Source: Streptococcus sp.
GTDB taxonomy: Bacteria; Bacillota; Bacilli; Lactobacillales; Streptococcaceae
NCBI GenBank assembly: GCA_030528055.1
Contig: JAUMZQ010000002.1
Coordinates: 124,001-188,000 of the forward strand
Reading direction: 5' to 3'
DNA: 64,000 nucleotides
Shown: one piece after another, positions 26,265 through 35,287 of the stretch
Layout: each line of letters begins with the position of its first letter
Position numbering within the stretch: the stretch's first letter is position 1
Translations under genes and position numbers: made by a program
The notes under the pieces: model-generated
What the model saw: the letters and a program-made list of their open reading frames with translations, nothing else
Database searches by the model: none
Told to the model about the DNA's origin: nothing

Positions 26265-26732
26265 TTAGCTATCTATCTTGTTTCGTTTTAAATAAGTGAA
26301 ATAAAGCATAGAGACATCTAAAATCATAAATAAGACACTTCCCACAACCACATCTGAAGCAAAGAAAGTTCCCAGTAAAATTATTGGAACAAGCAGATAA
26401 ATGACCCAGCCTAATGTAAATAAAAATAAATACTTATTATCACCCATTTGGTTATTAAAAAAAGCTTTTGAATAGCGAATTCTAAAGACGATAGAAATTG
26501 TGTATAAAATAGCCAGTAATAGAATATTCAAAAAAATAGGAATATAAAGAACCCAACCTATCAATATAATCCCCCATCCAAAACCAACACTAGATGGGTC
26601 TCCAAAATCCTCCCTAAGCTTGTTATTTACGTTTGTAATCATTGAAGGCATAACAGATACTCCAAGTATAGTCGCACTCTCTGAACAAAGTGTAACTAGA
26701 AAAGCTGTTTTTAATTTTCCATTTTGAGACAT
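26265..26732 (-). CDS. Small polytopic membrane protein, unknown
   Basis: A 155-residue protein with about four hydrophobic segments (WGIILIGWVLYIPIFLNILLLAILYTISIVF, LFLFTLGWVIYLLVPIILLGTFF, VVGSVLFMILDVSMLYFTYL). The start ATG 26732 is eight bases after AAGGAG, so it is likely translated. No family recognised. It is isolated between the exporter leader and the flippase gene, on the same strand, with long AT-rich flanks on both sides, which suggests an accessory insertion. Confidence 0.6.
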   Translation of the reverse strand: MSQNGKLKTAFLVTLCSESATILGVSVMPSMITNVNNKLREDFGDPSSVGFGWGIILIGWVLYIPIFLNILLLAILYTISIVFRIRYSKAFFNNQMGDNKYLFLFTLGWVIYLLVPIILLGTFFASDVVVGSVLFMILDVSMLYFTYLKRNKIDS

Positions 26733-27018
26733 TAGATAAACTCCTTCACATGTAACAATAATCTATACCCATTGATTATAAGTAAATTTTCACTAATTGT
26801 AAATACTGTGCCTGAATAGTTATGCCAAACTAAACAGAATTCAGAAAATGTTCTACACCTAAGGAAAAATATAAATGTATAGTTAGAAAGTCACGCCACA
26901 TACCATTTAGTGAGATAGTAAGTTACCAATCATCCTAATATAGAAAAATAGCTAGTCAAAATTAACATGAAATAATCCCTCATGACTAATAAATACAACA
27001 ATGGAGTCGCAACAAAGC
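26733..27018. other. Unassigned AT-rich intergenic DNA
   Basis: About 285 bases without a supported gene, RNA or clear repeat. A weak CTGAAT/ATTCAG inverted repeat near 26810 is the only structure noticed. Any promoter for the 155-codon membrane protein would lie here. Confidence 0.5.
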
Positions 27019-27057
27019 AAAAGCCAGAGATTTTCCTAATATGAATCTCTGGCTTTT
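27019..27057. terminator. Terminator of the flippase gene
   Basis: 14-bp arms AAAAGCCAGAGATT (27019-27032) and AATCTCTGGCTTTT (27044-27057), 35 bases past the stop codon at 27092; T-rich on both sides. Confidence 0.8.
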
Positions 27058-27091
27058 ATATCTGAAAAACAACTTTCCTATCTCCGATTCA

Positions 27092-28720
27092 TTAATCAAT
27101 ACGAAATCGTTGTCGAAGATTAGCAGCTTTTTCTCCAATAAAACGGTCCATCAAGCGCACACGTAATGAGAAACCACCGTAAATTCCAACACCAATTCCT
27201 CCTATGAGAACTAGGTAAATCAAACTAGAAATACGACCACTTGGATGAAAAACAAAACCAATCAATAATTGCACAACTAATATGATAAAGGTCATCAATA
27301 AAGTCAAAATACTAATTAATAGACTTCGTTTGATGAGATTTTTTGGGTTCAAACCTGTTACTTGGCGAATCTCTTGGAACATCAAGACAATCGGAATGAG
27401 CAAACCAATCGTCGTAGCAATTAACGGTCCATAGGCTTTAAAGAGGTAAATAAGTGGCACTTGTAATAACAGTTTCACTCCCACGCCATACAGGAAATAA
27501 AGAATAGCTTTACGATTTTGGAATAAAGCCTGAATCATTGGTGCCAAAACTGTATACAGGCTTAAGATAATCGTCTGTAACATGGCAAACACAAAGAGAC
27601 CAATCGCAAGACTTTCAGATGGACCATAAAAAATAGTGTACAAAGGTTTCGCTACTAAGACTGAGCCAATCGTGGCTGGTAAAATAAAGAACAGCAACAT
27701 ACTGAGGTTATCTTGTACCAATCGTGCTGCAGACTTGAAATCACCTTTCACATAATTTTCAGTCAGAAGAGGAATCCCAACTCCTCCTATGGAAGTTGCT
27801 ACAGCAATGAGTATCATCGTAATCTTGTTTGGATTAGCTGAGAAATAACTAAACATCACAACCAATTGAGAGTGGGTGTATTTACCAAATAAAGACATCA
27901 CATTGATAAAGGTCCACTGGTCAATGATTTGAAAAAGCTGAATAGCAGAGCCTGTTATAATAAAAGGAATCGCCTCACGAATAGTGTCTACTAACAAAGC
28001 ACGACTGTTAATGGCGTGACTGCTTTCTTTCTTATGTAAAATATGTTTAAGCATATCTGTTTTCATTAAGAAGTAAGCTAAAGTCAGCATGCTTGCCAAC
28101 ATACCAATAAAGGCCGCAAAGGTTGATTGAGTAACTGCTTCAATATAATTTCCTGAACCTATTTTCATGATGAAAAAGGCTGTTAAAAGCATCCAAATCA
28201 CTCGAATCACTTGTTCAGCTATTTGACTAATCGCATAAGGTTTCAGATTATTAAAACCTTGAAAGAAACCACGGATAACGCTCATTGAAGGGAATATCAG
28301 TACCGCCCATGATAAACTTTGCATAACGGGAATCAAATCTTGACCTACACCAGACATCTTAGCAAAAAGCGGTGAGAGTAAGTACATGATCACTGCAAAA
28401 ACAATCCCCAGTAAAAACATAAATTTTAAAAATTCTCTGATGAGAATAAAACTATGCTCTTCTTGATCAATAGTGTTATATTTGGCAACTTGTTTAGCTA
28501 CTGCAACAGGGACTCCTGCGGTCGAAATCAAAAGAAACCAAGCATATATGTTATAACCCATCGAAAAGAGGCCATTAGCTTCTGCACCGTGTTTTCCCAT
28601 CCAGATATACCACGGTATGATGTAGATGGCTCCCAATAGTCGACTGATAAAGTTGCTGGCTGTTAGCCAAGCTGTTCCTCTTAACATTTGTTGTTGTTGA
28701 CTCGTCGTTTGTTGGCTCAT
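27092..28720 (-). CDS. ytgP: MOP-family lipid II flippase candidate (YtgP/MurJ-type)
   Basis: A 542-residue membrane protein with about 14 transmembrane helices. MLRGTAWLTASNFISRLLGAIYIIPW at the start, FSMGYNIYAWFLLISTAGVPVAVAKQVAKYN and IRGFFQGFNNLKPYAISQIAEQVIRV identify the polysaccharide-transporter branch of the MOP superfamily, to which streptococcal YtgP belongs. YtgP can substitute for MurJ in moving lipid-linked peptidoglycan precursor across the membrane. It is divergently arranged with murE (86-base gap), a conserved streptococcal pairing that fits a cell-wall role. Confidence 0.88.
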   Translation of the reverse strand: MSQQTTSQQQQMLRGTAWLTASNFISRLLGAIYIIPWYIWMGKHGAEANGLFSMGYNIYAWFLLISTAGVPVAVAKQVAKYNTIDQEEHSFILIREFLKFMFLLGIVFAVIMYLLSPLFAKMSGVGQDLIPVMQSLSWAVLIFPSMSVIRGFFQGFNNLKPYAISQIAEQVIRVIWMLLTAFFIMKIGSGNYIEAVTQSTFAAFIGMLASMLTLAYFLMKTDMLKHILHKKESSHAINSRALLVDTIREAIPFIITGSAIQLFQIIDQWTFINVMSLFGKYTHSQLVVMFSYFSANPNKITMILIAVATSIGGVGIPLLTENYVKGDFKSAARLVQDNLSMLLFFILPATIGSVLVAKPLYTIFYGPSESLAIGLFVFAMLQTIILSLYTVLAPMIQALFQNRKAILYFLYGVGVKLLLQVPLIYLFKAYGPLIATTIGLLIPIVLMFQEIRQVTGLNPKNLIKRSLLISILTLLMTFIILVVQLLIGFVFHPSGRISSLIYLVLIGGIGVGIYGGFSLRVRLMDRFIGEKAANLRQRFRID

Positions 28721-28806
28721 AAGTACCCTCTTTGAATTATTCTTATTTTATTATAAACTTTTCCTTGCCTCTTGTAAAACCTAGTTATTAAGTTTACAAT
28801 AGAAAT

Positions 28807-30252
28807 ATGATAAAAATTGAAACTATATTAAAAATATTAAAAAAAGACCATAATTTTAGAGAAATTATCCAAGCAGGTCAGTATTTTTATAATAAAACCA
28901 ATCTGGTGTTTGAAAAAATCAGCTATGATAGTCGTGAAGTAGATGATACCACTCTCTTCTTTGTTAAGGGAGAACATTTTAAGAAGGAATTTTTGGAAAA
29001 AGCTATCGTTGCTGGCTTAACATTCTATGTGAGCGAAACTGATTTTGAAGTGGATATCCCAGTTCTTTTGGTTAATGATATCAAGCAGGCTATGAGTCTT
29101 CTAGCTATGGAATTCTACGGAAACCCTCAAAACAAAATCAAACTACTCGCTTTCACAGGGACAAAAGGTAAAACAACAGCTGCTTATTTTGCCTACAACA
29201 TTCTAAAACAAAATCACAAACCAGCTTTATTATCCACTATGAATACTACATTAGATGGAAAGACCTTTTTCAAATCTGCTCTAACAACTCCTGAAAGTAT
29301 GGATTTATTCCGCATGATGGCCACTGCGGTGGAAAATGAGCGAACTCATATCATCATGGAAGTTTCCAGTCAGGCTTACCTTAAAAAGAGAGTTTATGGT
29401 CTAACCTTTGACGTGGGTGTTTTCTTAAACATTAGCCCTGATCATATTGGACCCATTGAACATCCCAGTTTTGAAGACTATTTCTATCACAAACGACTTC
29501 TGATGGACAATAGCCGTGCAGTAGTTATAAATAGCGATATGGATCAGTTCCAAATTTTAGCGGAACAAGTCGCAGATATGGATCACGATTTTTATGGAAG
29601 CAATTCGGAAAATCAAATCTTAGAGTCAAGAGCTTTTTCTTTTAAAACAAGCGGAAAAATCACTAGCTCATTTGATATCCAGCTTATCGGTCGCTTCAAC
29701 CAAGAAAATGCCTTAGCTGCAGGTCTTGCTTGCCTTCGTTTAGGGGCTAGCCCAACTGATATTCAAAATGGAATCGCAGCAACTCACGTCCCAGGTCGCA
29801 TGGAAGTACTCATTCAAAAAAATGGAGCTAGAGTTTTTGTAGACTATGCACACAATGGAGTTAGTTTAGCCAATCTTCTGACCGTTGTGCAAGAACATCA
29901 AACTGGACAAATCATTCTTGTTCTAGGCGCTACTGGAAACAAAGGAGAAAGTCGTCGCAAAGATTTTGGACAACTACTCAATCATCACCCAGATCTCTCT
30001 GTTATTTTAACGGCAGACGATCCAAACTATGAAGACCCACTTGCCATTGCGGATGAAATTGCTCAGTACATTTCTTATCCAGTCGAAAAAATAGCCGACC
30101 GAGAAAAAGCTATACAGCATGCCCTCAGTCTCACAACAAAAGAAGGAGATGCGGTTGTTATAGCTGGAAAAGGCGTTGACACCTATCAAATCGTTAATGG
30201 TCAAAAAACAAGCTATGATGGAGATTATAAAATAGCTCAAAAATATTTATAA
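28807..30252 (+). CDS. murE: UDP-MurNAc-L-alanyl-D-glutamate--L-lysine ligase
   Basis: A 481-residue Mur ligase of peptidoglycan synthesis. The N-terminal domain contains [18 protein letters not shown]. The central ATPase carries [16 protein letters not shown] (residues about 118-133) and STMNTT. The C-terminal domain contains [16 protein letters not shown] and [15 protein letters not shown] at the amino-acid site is the form seen in lysine-adding streptococcal enzymes rather than DNPR of diaminopimelate enzymes. It starts at ATG 28807 with a poor SD. A terminator follows at 30267-30312. Confidence 0.97.
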   Translation: MIKIETILKILKKDHNFREIIQAGQYFYNKTNLVFEKISYDSREVDDTTLFFVKGEHFKKEFLEKAIVAGLTFYVSETDFEVDIPVLLVNDIKQAMSLLAMEFYGNPQNKIKLLAFTGTKGKTTAAYFAYNILKQNHKPALLSTMNTTLDGKTFFKSALTTPESMDLFRMMATAVENERTHIIMEVSSQAYLKKRVYGLTFDVGVFLNISPDHIGPIEHPSFEDYFYHKRLLMDNSRAVVINSDMDQFQILAEQVADMDHDFYGSNSENQILESRAFSFKTSGKITSSFDIQLIGRFNQENALAAGLACLRLGASPTDIQNGIAATHVPGRMEVLIQKNGARVFVDYAHNGVSLANLLTVVQEHQTGQIILVLGATGNKGESRRKDFGQLLNHHPDLSVILTADDPNYEDPLAIADEIAQYISYPVEKIADREKAIQHALSLTTKEGDAVVIAGKGVDTYQIVNGQKTSYDGDYKIAQKYL

Positions 30253-30266
30253 TAAAAGATAAAACC

Positions 30267-30312
30267 CTTGCTGTTGCAGTTGCTTTATTTACTGTAATAG
30301 CGAGATTTTTTT
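30267..30312 (+). terminator. murE terminator
   Basis: A 14-bp stem (30267-30280 with 30291-30304) containing three G-U pairs, then ATTTTTTT. The remaining gap to 30447 is AT-rich without features. Confidence 0.75.
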
Positions 30313-30447
30313 GATTTATTTTAAATAAAATTGATCATTTTAAGCATCATACCAATTCAAATCTCTTTTTCGTTTTATAGAGTTTTGGACTTCTCATTTT
30401 ATTAAAAATTAAATTGTCAGAAAACTCTTTTTTTCTAATTCTTTCTG

Positions 30448-30456
30448 TGGTATAAT
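30448..30456 (+). promoter_or_regulatory. Extended -10 promoter of the iron-transport operon
   Basis: TGGTATAAT is an extended -10 (TGNTATAAT); the -35 region is only T-rich. The transcript leader before ATG 30585 is about 120 nt. AT-rich sequence just downstream of the -10 could hold a metal-repressor site but no clear dyad is seen. Confidence 0.6.
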
Positions 30457-30499
30457 AAATATCAGTTATTTTTAATTATCTAAACAGGAGGATAAAAGA

Positions 30500-30574
30500 G
30501 GAAGTAACGGAATAGATGATATGATAAGAGAAAATCGTCATCTTACTTATATATTCTGTTATTTCATCACTTCC
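30500..30574 (+). other. Long bulged hairpin in the fhuC leader
   Basis: Three nested stems: GGAAGT (30500-30505)/ACTTCC (30569-30574), AACGGAATA (30506-30514)/TATTCTGTT (30552-30560), GATGA (30515-30519)/TCATC (30538-30542), all bulged on the 3' side. It ends immediately before the GAGGAG ribosome binding site at 30575-30580. No T run follows, so it is not a terminator. Confidence 0.55.
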
Positions 30575-30584
30575 GAGGAGTTTT

Positions 30585-31376
30585 ATGTCTGATATTCGTG
30601 CTCAAAAGATACAAGTTGCCTATGATCAAAAAGTTATTATTCATCAGTTAAATTGTCAACTGAAACAAGGGAAAATAACGACTATCATCGGTAGCAATGG
30701 CTGTGGGAAATCCACTCTGCTAAAAGCTTTTACAAGAATTCTTCCAGTAAAGTCAGGTAGTGTTACTCTTGACGGAAAAGCGATTTCTAAACTTCCAACA
30801 AAAGAAGTTGCACAAAAAATTGCTCTCTTGCCACAAATCATGGAAGCTACAGATGGTATTACCGTAGGCGATTTAGTATCTTATGGTCGTTTTCCTCATC
30901 AATCTGGATTAGGACATTTGAATGAACAAGATAAAGAGAAAATTAATTGGGCAATGAAAGCCACTGGAGTTCTAGAATTTGCCGATTGGGCTATGGATGA
31001 TTTGTCTGGAGGACAGAAACAAAGAGTTTGGATTGCCATGGCTCTAGCTCAAGATACAGAGACAATTTTTCTAGATGAGCCGACTACCTATCTTGATATG
31101 AATCATCAATTAGAAATTTTAGAATTGCTAGCAGAACTGAATCGACATCATGGAAAAACAATCATCATGGTATTACATGATATTAACCTAGCAGCTCGAT
31201 TTTCTCATCATTTGATTGCCATGAAAGATGGACAAATCAAGCATGAAGGAAATATCCATGAGATAATGACTGCTGAGATTCTTAGAGAAATCTTTCAGAT
31301 TGATGCCCAAATCATTGAAGATCCCATTCAGCAAAAACCACTTTGCCTCACTTATCAGTTAATTAAAAATAAATAA
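30585..31376 (+). CDS. fhuC: Iron-siderophore ABC transporter ATPase (FhuC/FecE-type)
   Basis: A 263-residue ATPase with Walker A GSNGCGKST (residues 38-46), Q-loop in ALLPQIMEA, signature DLSGGQKQR, Walker B ETIFLDEPTTYLD and switch His in MVLHDINLAARF. These are the FecE/FhuC features of siderophore importers. It leads a four-gene operon ATPase - binding protein - permease - permease, the order of fhuCDBG in Streptococcus agalactiae, where it imports ferric hydroxamates. GAGGAG is four bases before ATG 30585 and abuts a large leader hairpin. Confidence 0.9.
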   Translation: MSDIRAQKIQVAYDQKVIIHQLNCQLKQGKITTIIGSNGCGKSTLLKAFTRILPVKSGSVTLDGKAISKLPTKEVAQKIALLPQIMEATDGITVGDLVSYGRFPHQSGLGHLNEQDKEKINWAMKATGVLEFADWAMDDLSGGQKQRVWIAMALAQDTETIFLDEPTTYLDMNHQLEILELLAELNRHHGKTIIMVLHDINLAARFSHHLIAMKDGQIKHEGNIHEIMTAEILREIFQIDAQIIEDPIQQKPLCLTYQLIKNK

Positions 31377-31394
31377 TAAAAACGGAGAACCAAC

Positions 31395-32330
31395 ATGAAG
31401 AAATTTCTTTCTATCTTTACACTTACGCTACTAACTGTTTTTCTAGTTTCCTGTGGAAACTCTTCTAAAAAGAGTGATAGCTCAAGTACAGACAAAGTTG
31501 AACTATCTAGCAAGCCTAAAATTGATGGCTTCACTTACTATGGAGATATTCCCAAAAATCCTAAAAAAATTGCTAGCCTTTCATCCACCTATACTGGCTA
31601 CCTCCTTCAATTAGGTTTTGATCCTATTTCTGTCACTTCCTATGATGCGAAAAATCCTGTGATTAAAGACAAGGTGAAAGACGCTAAAGTCGTTATGCCA
31701 GAAGATTTGGAAACTATTGCTAAACAAAAACCAGATTTGATTGTCGTTGATGCAAGTGATAAAAACATTGATGAGCTAAAGAAAATAGCTCCTACAATTA
31801 CCATTGAATATGGAAAAAATGATTATTTAGAAATTCTCAATCGCTTTGGAAAAATATTTGGCAAAGAAGATGAAGCAGATAAATGGATTAAAGACTGGAA
31901 AAGCAAGACAGCCAAAATCGGAAAAGAATTAAAAGCAAAACTAGGTGAAAACGTAACCTTCACAGTAGTTGGTTTATTTGAAAAAGAAATCTATCTTTTC
32001 GGAAATAACTGGGGACGTGGCGGAGAAGTCATCTACCAAGCTCTTGGTTTTGATGCTCCACAAAAAGTGAAAGATGAAGTCTTTAAACCAGGATACCTAG
32101 CAGTCAGTCAAGAAACTGTGGGAAGCTATATTGGTGATTATGTTTTAGTAGCTGCTGAAAATGAAGAAACCGGAAGCTCTCTCTATGAAAGTGATGTCTG
32201 GAAATCTATCCCAGCCGTTCAACAAAATCACGTTCTAAAAGTTGATGCGAATGCTTTTTATTTCAATGATCCTCTTACATTAGAATACGAACTCAAGACA
32301 ATTCAAGAAGGTCTTGAAAAAATGAATTAA
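31395..32330 (+). CDS. fhuD: Iron-siderophore-binding lipoprotein (FhuD-type)
   Basis: A 311-residue lipoprotein: signal peptide with lipobox LVSC, Cys20 being the lipid-anchored residue, then a serine-rich linker. The mature part has PKNPKKIASLSSTYTGYLLQLGFDPISVTSY, the start of the periplasmic-binding Pribul domain typical of FhuD/FeuA proteins, with KPDLIVVDASDKNIDEL and the helix backbone between lobes. It captures ferric siderophore outside the cell. Eighteen bases separate it from fhuC; a strong RNA structure separates it from the permease gene. Confidence 0.9.
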   Translation: MKKFLSIFTLTLLTVFLVSCGNSSKKSDSSSTDKVELSSKPKIDGFTYYGDIPKNPKKIASLSSTYTGYLLQLGFDPISVTSYDAKNPVIKDKVKDAKVVMPEDLETIAKQKPDLIVVDASDKNIDELKKIAPTITIEYGKNDYLEILNRFGKIFGKEDEADKWIKDWKSKTAKIGKELKAKLGENVTFTVVGLFEKEIYLFGNNWGRGGEVIYQALGFDAPQKVKDEVFKPGYLAVSQETVGSYIGDYVLVAAENEETGSSLYESDVWKSIPAVQQNHVLKVDANAFYFNDPLTLEYELKTIQEGLEKMN

Positions 32331-32336
32331 TTGATT

Positions 32337-32411
32337 GACGGGAATAATGAACTACATAAATGAAATTCTAAATCCGTAAATAGAATTCCCGCATGTTCTA
32401 TTTCCCCGTTC
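32337..32411 (+). other. Intercistronic RNA structure between fhuD and fhuB
   Basis: An outer stem pairs 32337-32352 (GACGGGAATAATGAAC) with 32395-32411 (GTTCTATTTCCCCGTTC) imperfectly. An inner hairpin AATTCTA (32364-32370)/TAGAATT (32381-32387) lies within. No T run follows. It could protect the fhuD 3' end or separate the expression of the binding protein from the permeases. Confidence 0.5.
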
Positions 32412-32426
32412 AATAAAGGAGCCTGA

Positions 32427-33446
32427 ATGATTCACCATCAAACTCTTGAACAAAAAAATAAGCCAAAAATATTTTGGCTTGTTTTTTTCACGCTATCTAT
32501 TCTACTACTTTTCGGCATCTATGCTAATTTACGCTTTGGAAACCCAAGCTATTCACATAACCAAATAATTCAAACACTGAATCATCCATTTACAGAAAGT
32601 AAAATTCAAAATATTGTTATTGACTTGCGATTGCCTCGTAGCTTAGCTGCTATTTTAGTTGGTGTTGCTCTTGCTCTTTCCGGAGCTATGATGCAAGGAA
32701 TCACACGAAATAGTATTGCTGACCCTGGCCTGTTAGGAATCAACTCTGGAGCTGGACTGGCTCTGGTTTGTGGTTATGCTTTTTTTAAAAATCTCCATTA
32801 TAGTGCGATTCTTTTCTTGTCTCTTCTAGGAGCCTTGCTAGCTACTATTTTGGTATTTGCCTTATCGTATCATCCCAAAAAAGGATTTGAACAACTACGA
32901 TTAATTTTATCTGGTGCTATGATTGCTACTCTATTAACAGCCATTGGGCAAGGATTAACACTTTATTTTAACTTATCAAATTCTGTTATTGGTTGGCAAG
33001 CGGGCGGATTGCTTGGCGTTAACTGGAAAATGCTACAAATCATTGCACCTTTCATTATTGTAGGAATGGTTTTAACTCAAATCTTTGCCTATCAACTGAC
33101 GATTCTCAACCTTAATGAAACCCTCGCAAAGGGATTGGGACAGCGAACCACCCGAATTACTTTTTTACTGATGACCTTCGTTTTGATTTTATCTGCTGCT
33201 GCTGTTGCTCTAGCGGGTAGTCTGTCTCTTGTCGGATTGCTAATACCTCATTTTGTCAAAAGTATCAGTGGAAGAAATTATCAAAAAATCCTTCCTCTTT
33301 CTGCTGTATTAGGAGCTTGTTTTTTACTCAGTTGTAACTTGATATCTTCTTATTTTATAGGAATTCCTCTTAGTGCTATCATTAGTTTTCTAACTCTTCC
33401 AGCCTTTCTTTGGCTGATGCGAAAGGGGGCTTTTTATGAAAAATAA
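32427..33446 (+). CDS. fhuB: Iron-siderophore ABC permease (FhuB-type)
   Basis: A 339-residue FecCD-family permease with about ten helices. Diagnostic blocks are IVIDLRLPRSLAAILVGVALALSGAMMQGITRNSIADPGLLGINSGAGLA and SLVGLLIPHFVKSISG. The start ATG 32427 follows AAAGGAG. The long N-terminal hydrophobic helix (IFWLVFFTLSILLLFGIYANL) is usual. It pairs with the product of the next gene to form the membrane channel. Its end overlaps that gene's start by 11 bases. Confidence 0.92.
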   Translation: MIHHQTLEQKNKPKIFWLVFFTLSILLLFGIYANLRFGNPSYSHNQIIQTLNHPFTESKIQNIVIDLRLPRSLAAILVGVALALSGAMMQGITRNSIADPGLLGINSGAGLALVCGYAFFKNLHYSAILFLSLLGALLATILVFALSYHPKKGFEQLRLILSGAMIATLLTAIGQGLTLYFNLSNSVIGWQAGGLLGVNWKMLQIIAPFIIVGMVLTQIFAYQLTILNLNETLAKGLGQRTTRITFLLMTFVLILSAAAVALAGSLSLVGLLIPHFVKSISGRNYQKILPLSAVLGACFLLSCNLISSYFIGIPLSAIISFLTLPAFLWLMRKGAFYEK

Positions 33447-34440
33447 ACGAAAAGTTTATTTTACTCTACTAGTCTTTCTTTTCATGATCCTACTAGCAAC
33501 AATCCTTTCCTTGTCTTTCGGAGATGGTCAATTCAATCTCAACGAAAGTTTGCAGTTCATTTTGGGACAATCCGATTCTAGTAGTCAATTCATCATCGAA
33601 CAAATACGCCTCCCTCGAATCTTTGTTTGCCTTATCGCTGGAGCTTCTTTAGGAATGAGTGGCCTGTTATTACAGACATTCACGAGAAATCCTCTAGCAG
33701 ATTCTGGAACGCTAGGTATCAATGCTGGAGCAGGTGTTGTGATTACTCTTGCAATTAGCAAATTGGAACTCACAGACCCCTTCTACATTCGCTATCTCCC
33801 TTTTATCGCAATGATTGGAGGACTGCTCACAGTGGCACTCATCTATTTTGTCTCACATAAAAAAGGACAAAATATTAGCCCTGTCAAGATTATTATCTCA
33901 GGAGTTACCCTCTCTACAATCCTCTCATCCAGTATGATTGCTATTACTGATCGTGTCAATCAAAATAAATTAACCTATGTGGTCAACTGGCTAGCTGGAA
34001 AAATTACAGGGAACAACTGGGAAAGCCTGACTATTGCCACCCCTATTTTGATACTACTTTGGATACTGACTTACTTGCGTTCTTATCAATTAAATATCCT
34101 TAGTCTTAGTGGGGATGTTGCTGTAGGAATTGGTTTGAATTTAAAGAAAGAACGTCGGATTATCTTGTGCTTAGCTAGTGCAATGGTTGCCTTTAGCTTG
34201 TCTCTTGCAGGAAATATTACCTTTATTGGAATGCTAGCCAGCCATATCAGCAAGCGATTCTTACCACAGGATCATCGTTTGACATTACCAGCTGCTATGT
34301 TATGGGGAGCCTTTATCATGTTAATTGCCGACACTATTACCAGAACTTTCTTTGTCGGCAACTCCATTCCCACAGGAATACTAATTTCCATCATTGGCGC
34401 TCCTTACTTCCTTTATTTACTCTATCAAGTGCAAAAGTAA
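33436..34440 (+). CDS. fhuG: Iron-siderophore ABC permease (FhuG-type)
   Basis: A 334-residue FecCD permease, paralogue of the preceding product: IIEQIRLPRIFVCLIAGASLGMSGLLLQTFTRNPLADSGTLGINAGAGVV and ITFIGMLASHISKRFLPQDHR are conserved. It overlaps the preceding frame by 11 bases, which indicates translational coupling and equal production of both halves. It ends the operon; a bidirectional terminator follows at 34478-34531. Confidence 0.92.
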   Translation: MKNKRKVYFTLLVFLFMILLATILSLSFGDGQFNLNESLQFILGQSDSSSQFIIEQIRLPRIFVCLIAGASLGMSGLLLQTFTRNPLADSGTLGINAGAGVVITLAISKLELTDPFYIRYLPFIAMIGGLLTVALIYFVSHKKGQNISPVKIIISGVTLSTILSSSMIAITDRVNQNKLTYVVNWLAGKITGNNWESLTIATPILILLWILTYLRSYQLNILSLSGDVAVGIGLNLKKERRIILCLASAMVAFSLSLAGNITFIGMLASHISKRFLPQDHRLTLPAAMLWGAFIMLIADTITRTFFVGNSIPTGILISIIGAPYFLYLLYQVQK

Positions 34441-34477
34441 AATCTATCAAAGCTGACTGAATCTTAGCTCTATTATC

Positions 34478-34531
34478 AAAAAACAGAAACAAATCTTCTA
34501 ATGAATAATTGAGGTTTGTCTCTGTTTTTTT
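34478..34531. terminator. Bidirectional terminator between fhuG and the DUF1803-like gene
   Basis: AAAAAACAGA at 34478 pairs with TCTGTTTTTT near 34530, extended inward by an imperfect stem of about 20 bp; T runs occur on both strands. It serves the convergent genes on either side. Confidence 0.8.
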
Positions 34532-34540
34532 ATATTTTGT

Positions 34541-35194
34541 TTAACTAGCTCGAAAGGAAAAATCTTCTGGATTTAGTTTCATTGCCAACTCGTATTTGCC
34601 AGCTGGATTTACAACAAGATAGCCTAATAAAACGAGGCTATCTATAAAAATATCCTGTCGCTTTTGAAGGAGTTGATCCTTTCGGATATATTTTAAAAGA
34701 AAATTTGTCATATACTTGAGAGCATATTCTGGATTCACATCTCCTAAAATAGCATAAAGCTTTTGCTGTTCCTTTGATAAAGAATAATTTTTGCTTAACT
34801 TATAAAAATAATTAGATAAGGTCAATTTATCTCTCAAAAAATCTGTTTTCTCATACAATACACCTTGATTTGTTGTATTTGATAGAGAAGTTTCAAATTG
34901 CAAAACCATCAGTTCTTTAAATAGTGTGCTGTCTTTTCTTACAAAAATTTCTTGATCTAGTTGCAAGCCATCTGTGGTCTTCAACAATGGTAATTGTTGC
35001 CGATAGCGTTTGTTTTCTCTACTAATGTACCCAGCTTTAATATACTTTTCTATCAAACGGTCAATTTTTGTAACACTTGAAAATTTTCTTTTGATATCTC
35101 GTAAAGTAACAGAATCTTCTTTATCTAAGTAATTGACCAAATCTTGAAAGAATGGATGAGCTGTTAAGCGAGAGGGGTTGAGAATCATAATCAT
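34541..35194 (-). CDS. DUF1803-like streptococcal protein
   Basis: A 217-residue soluble protein, started at ATG 35194 (MIMILNPSRLTAHPFFQDLVNYL) with AAGGA eight bases upstream; the longer TTG frame has no SD. Residues about 20-75 resemble a winged helix (LRDIKRKFSSVTKIDRLIEKYIKAGYISRENKRYR). The rest is helical. I recognise it as the uncharacterised protein usually found downstream of ppaC in streptococci (DUF1803 from memory). A DNA-binding role is possible on the basis of the wHTH-like segment only. Confidence 0.7.
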   Translation of the reverse strand: MIMILNPSRLTAHPFFQDLVNYLDKEDSVTLRDIKRKFSSVTKIDRLIEKYIKAGYISRENKRYRQQLPLLKTTDGLQLDQEIFVRKDSTLFKELMVLQFETSLSNTTNQGVLYEKTDFLRDKLTLSNYFYKLSKNYSLSKEQQKLYAILGDVNPEYALKYMTNFLLKYIRKDQLLQKRQDIFIDSLVLLGYLVVNPAGKYELAMKLNPEDFSFRAS

Positions 35195-35287
35195 AAAGGG
35201 AGTCCTTATATCAGAAATTCCAATAAAAAATGAAGAAAAACCTAAGAATAGGCTTTCTCCAATTTTCAACAGAATGTTATCAATCTA

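Noticed and set aside
30522..30591. 22-codon frame in the fhuC leader overlapping the fhuC start
   Set aside because: SD is weak and most of the frame lies within the hairpin; the RNA structure explains the sequence better.
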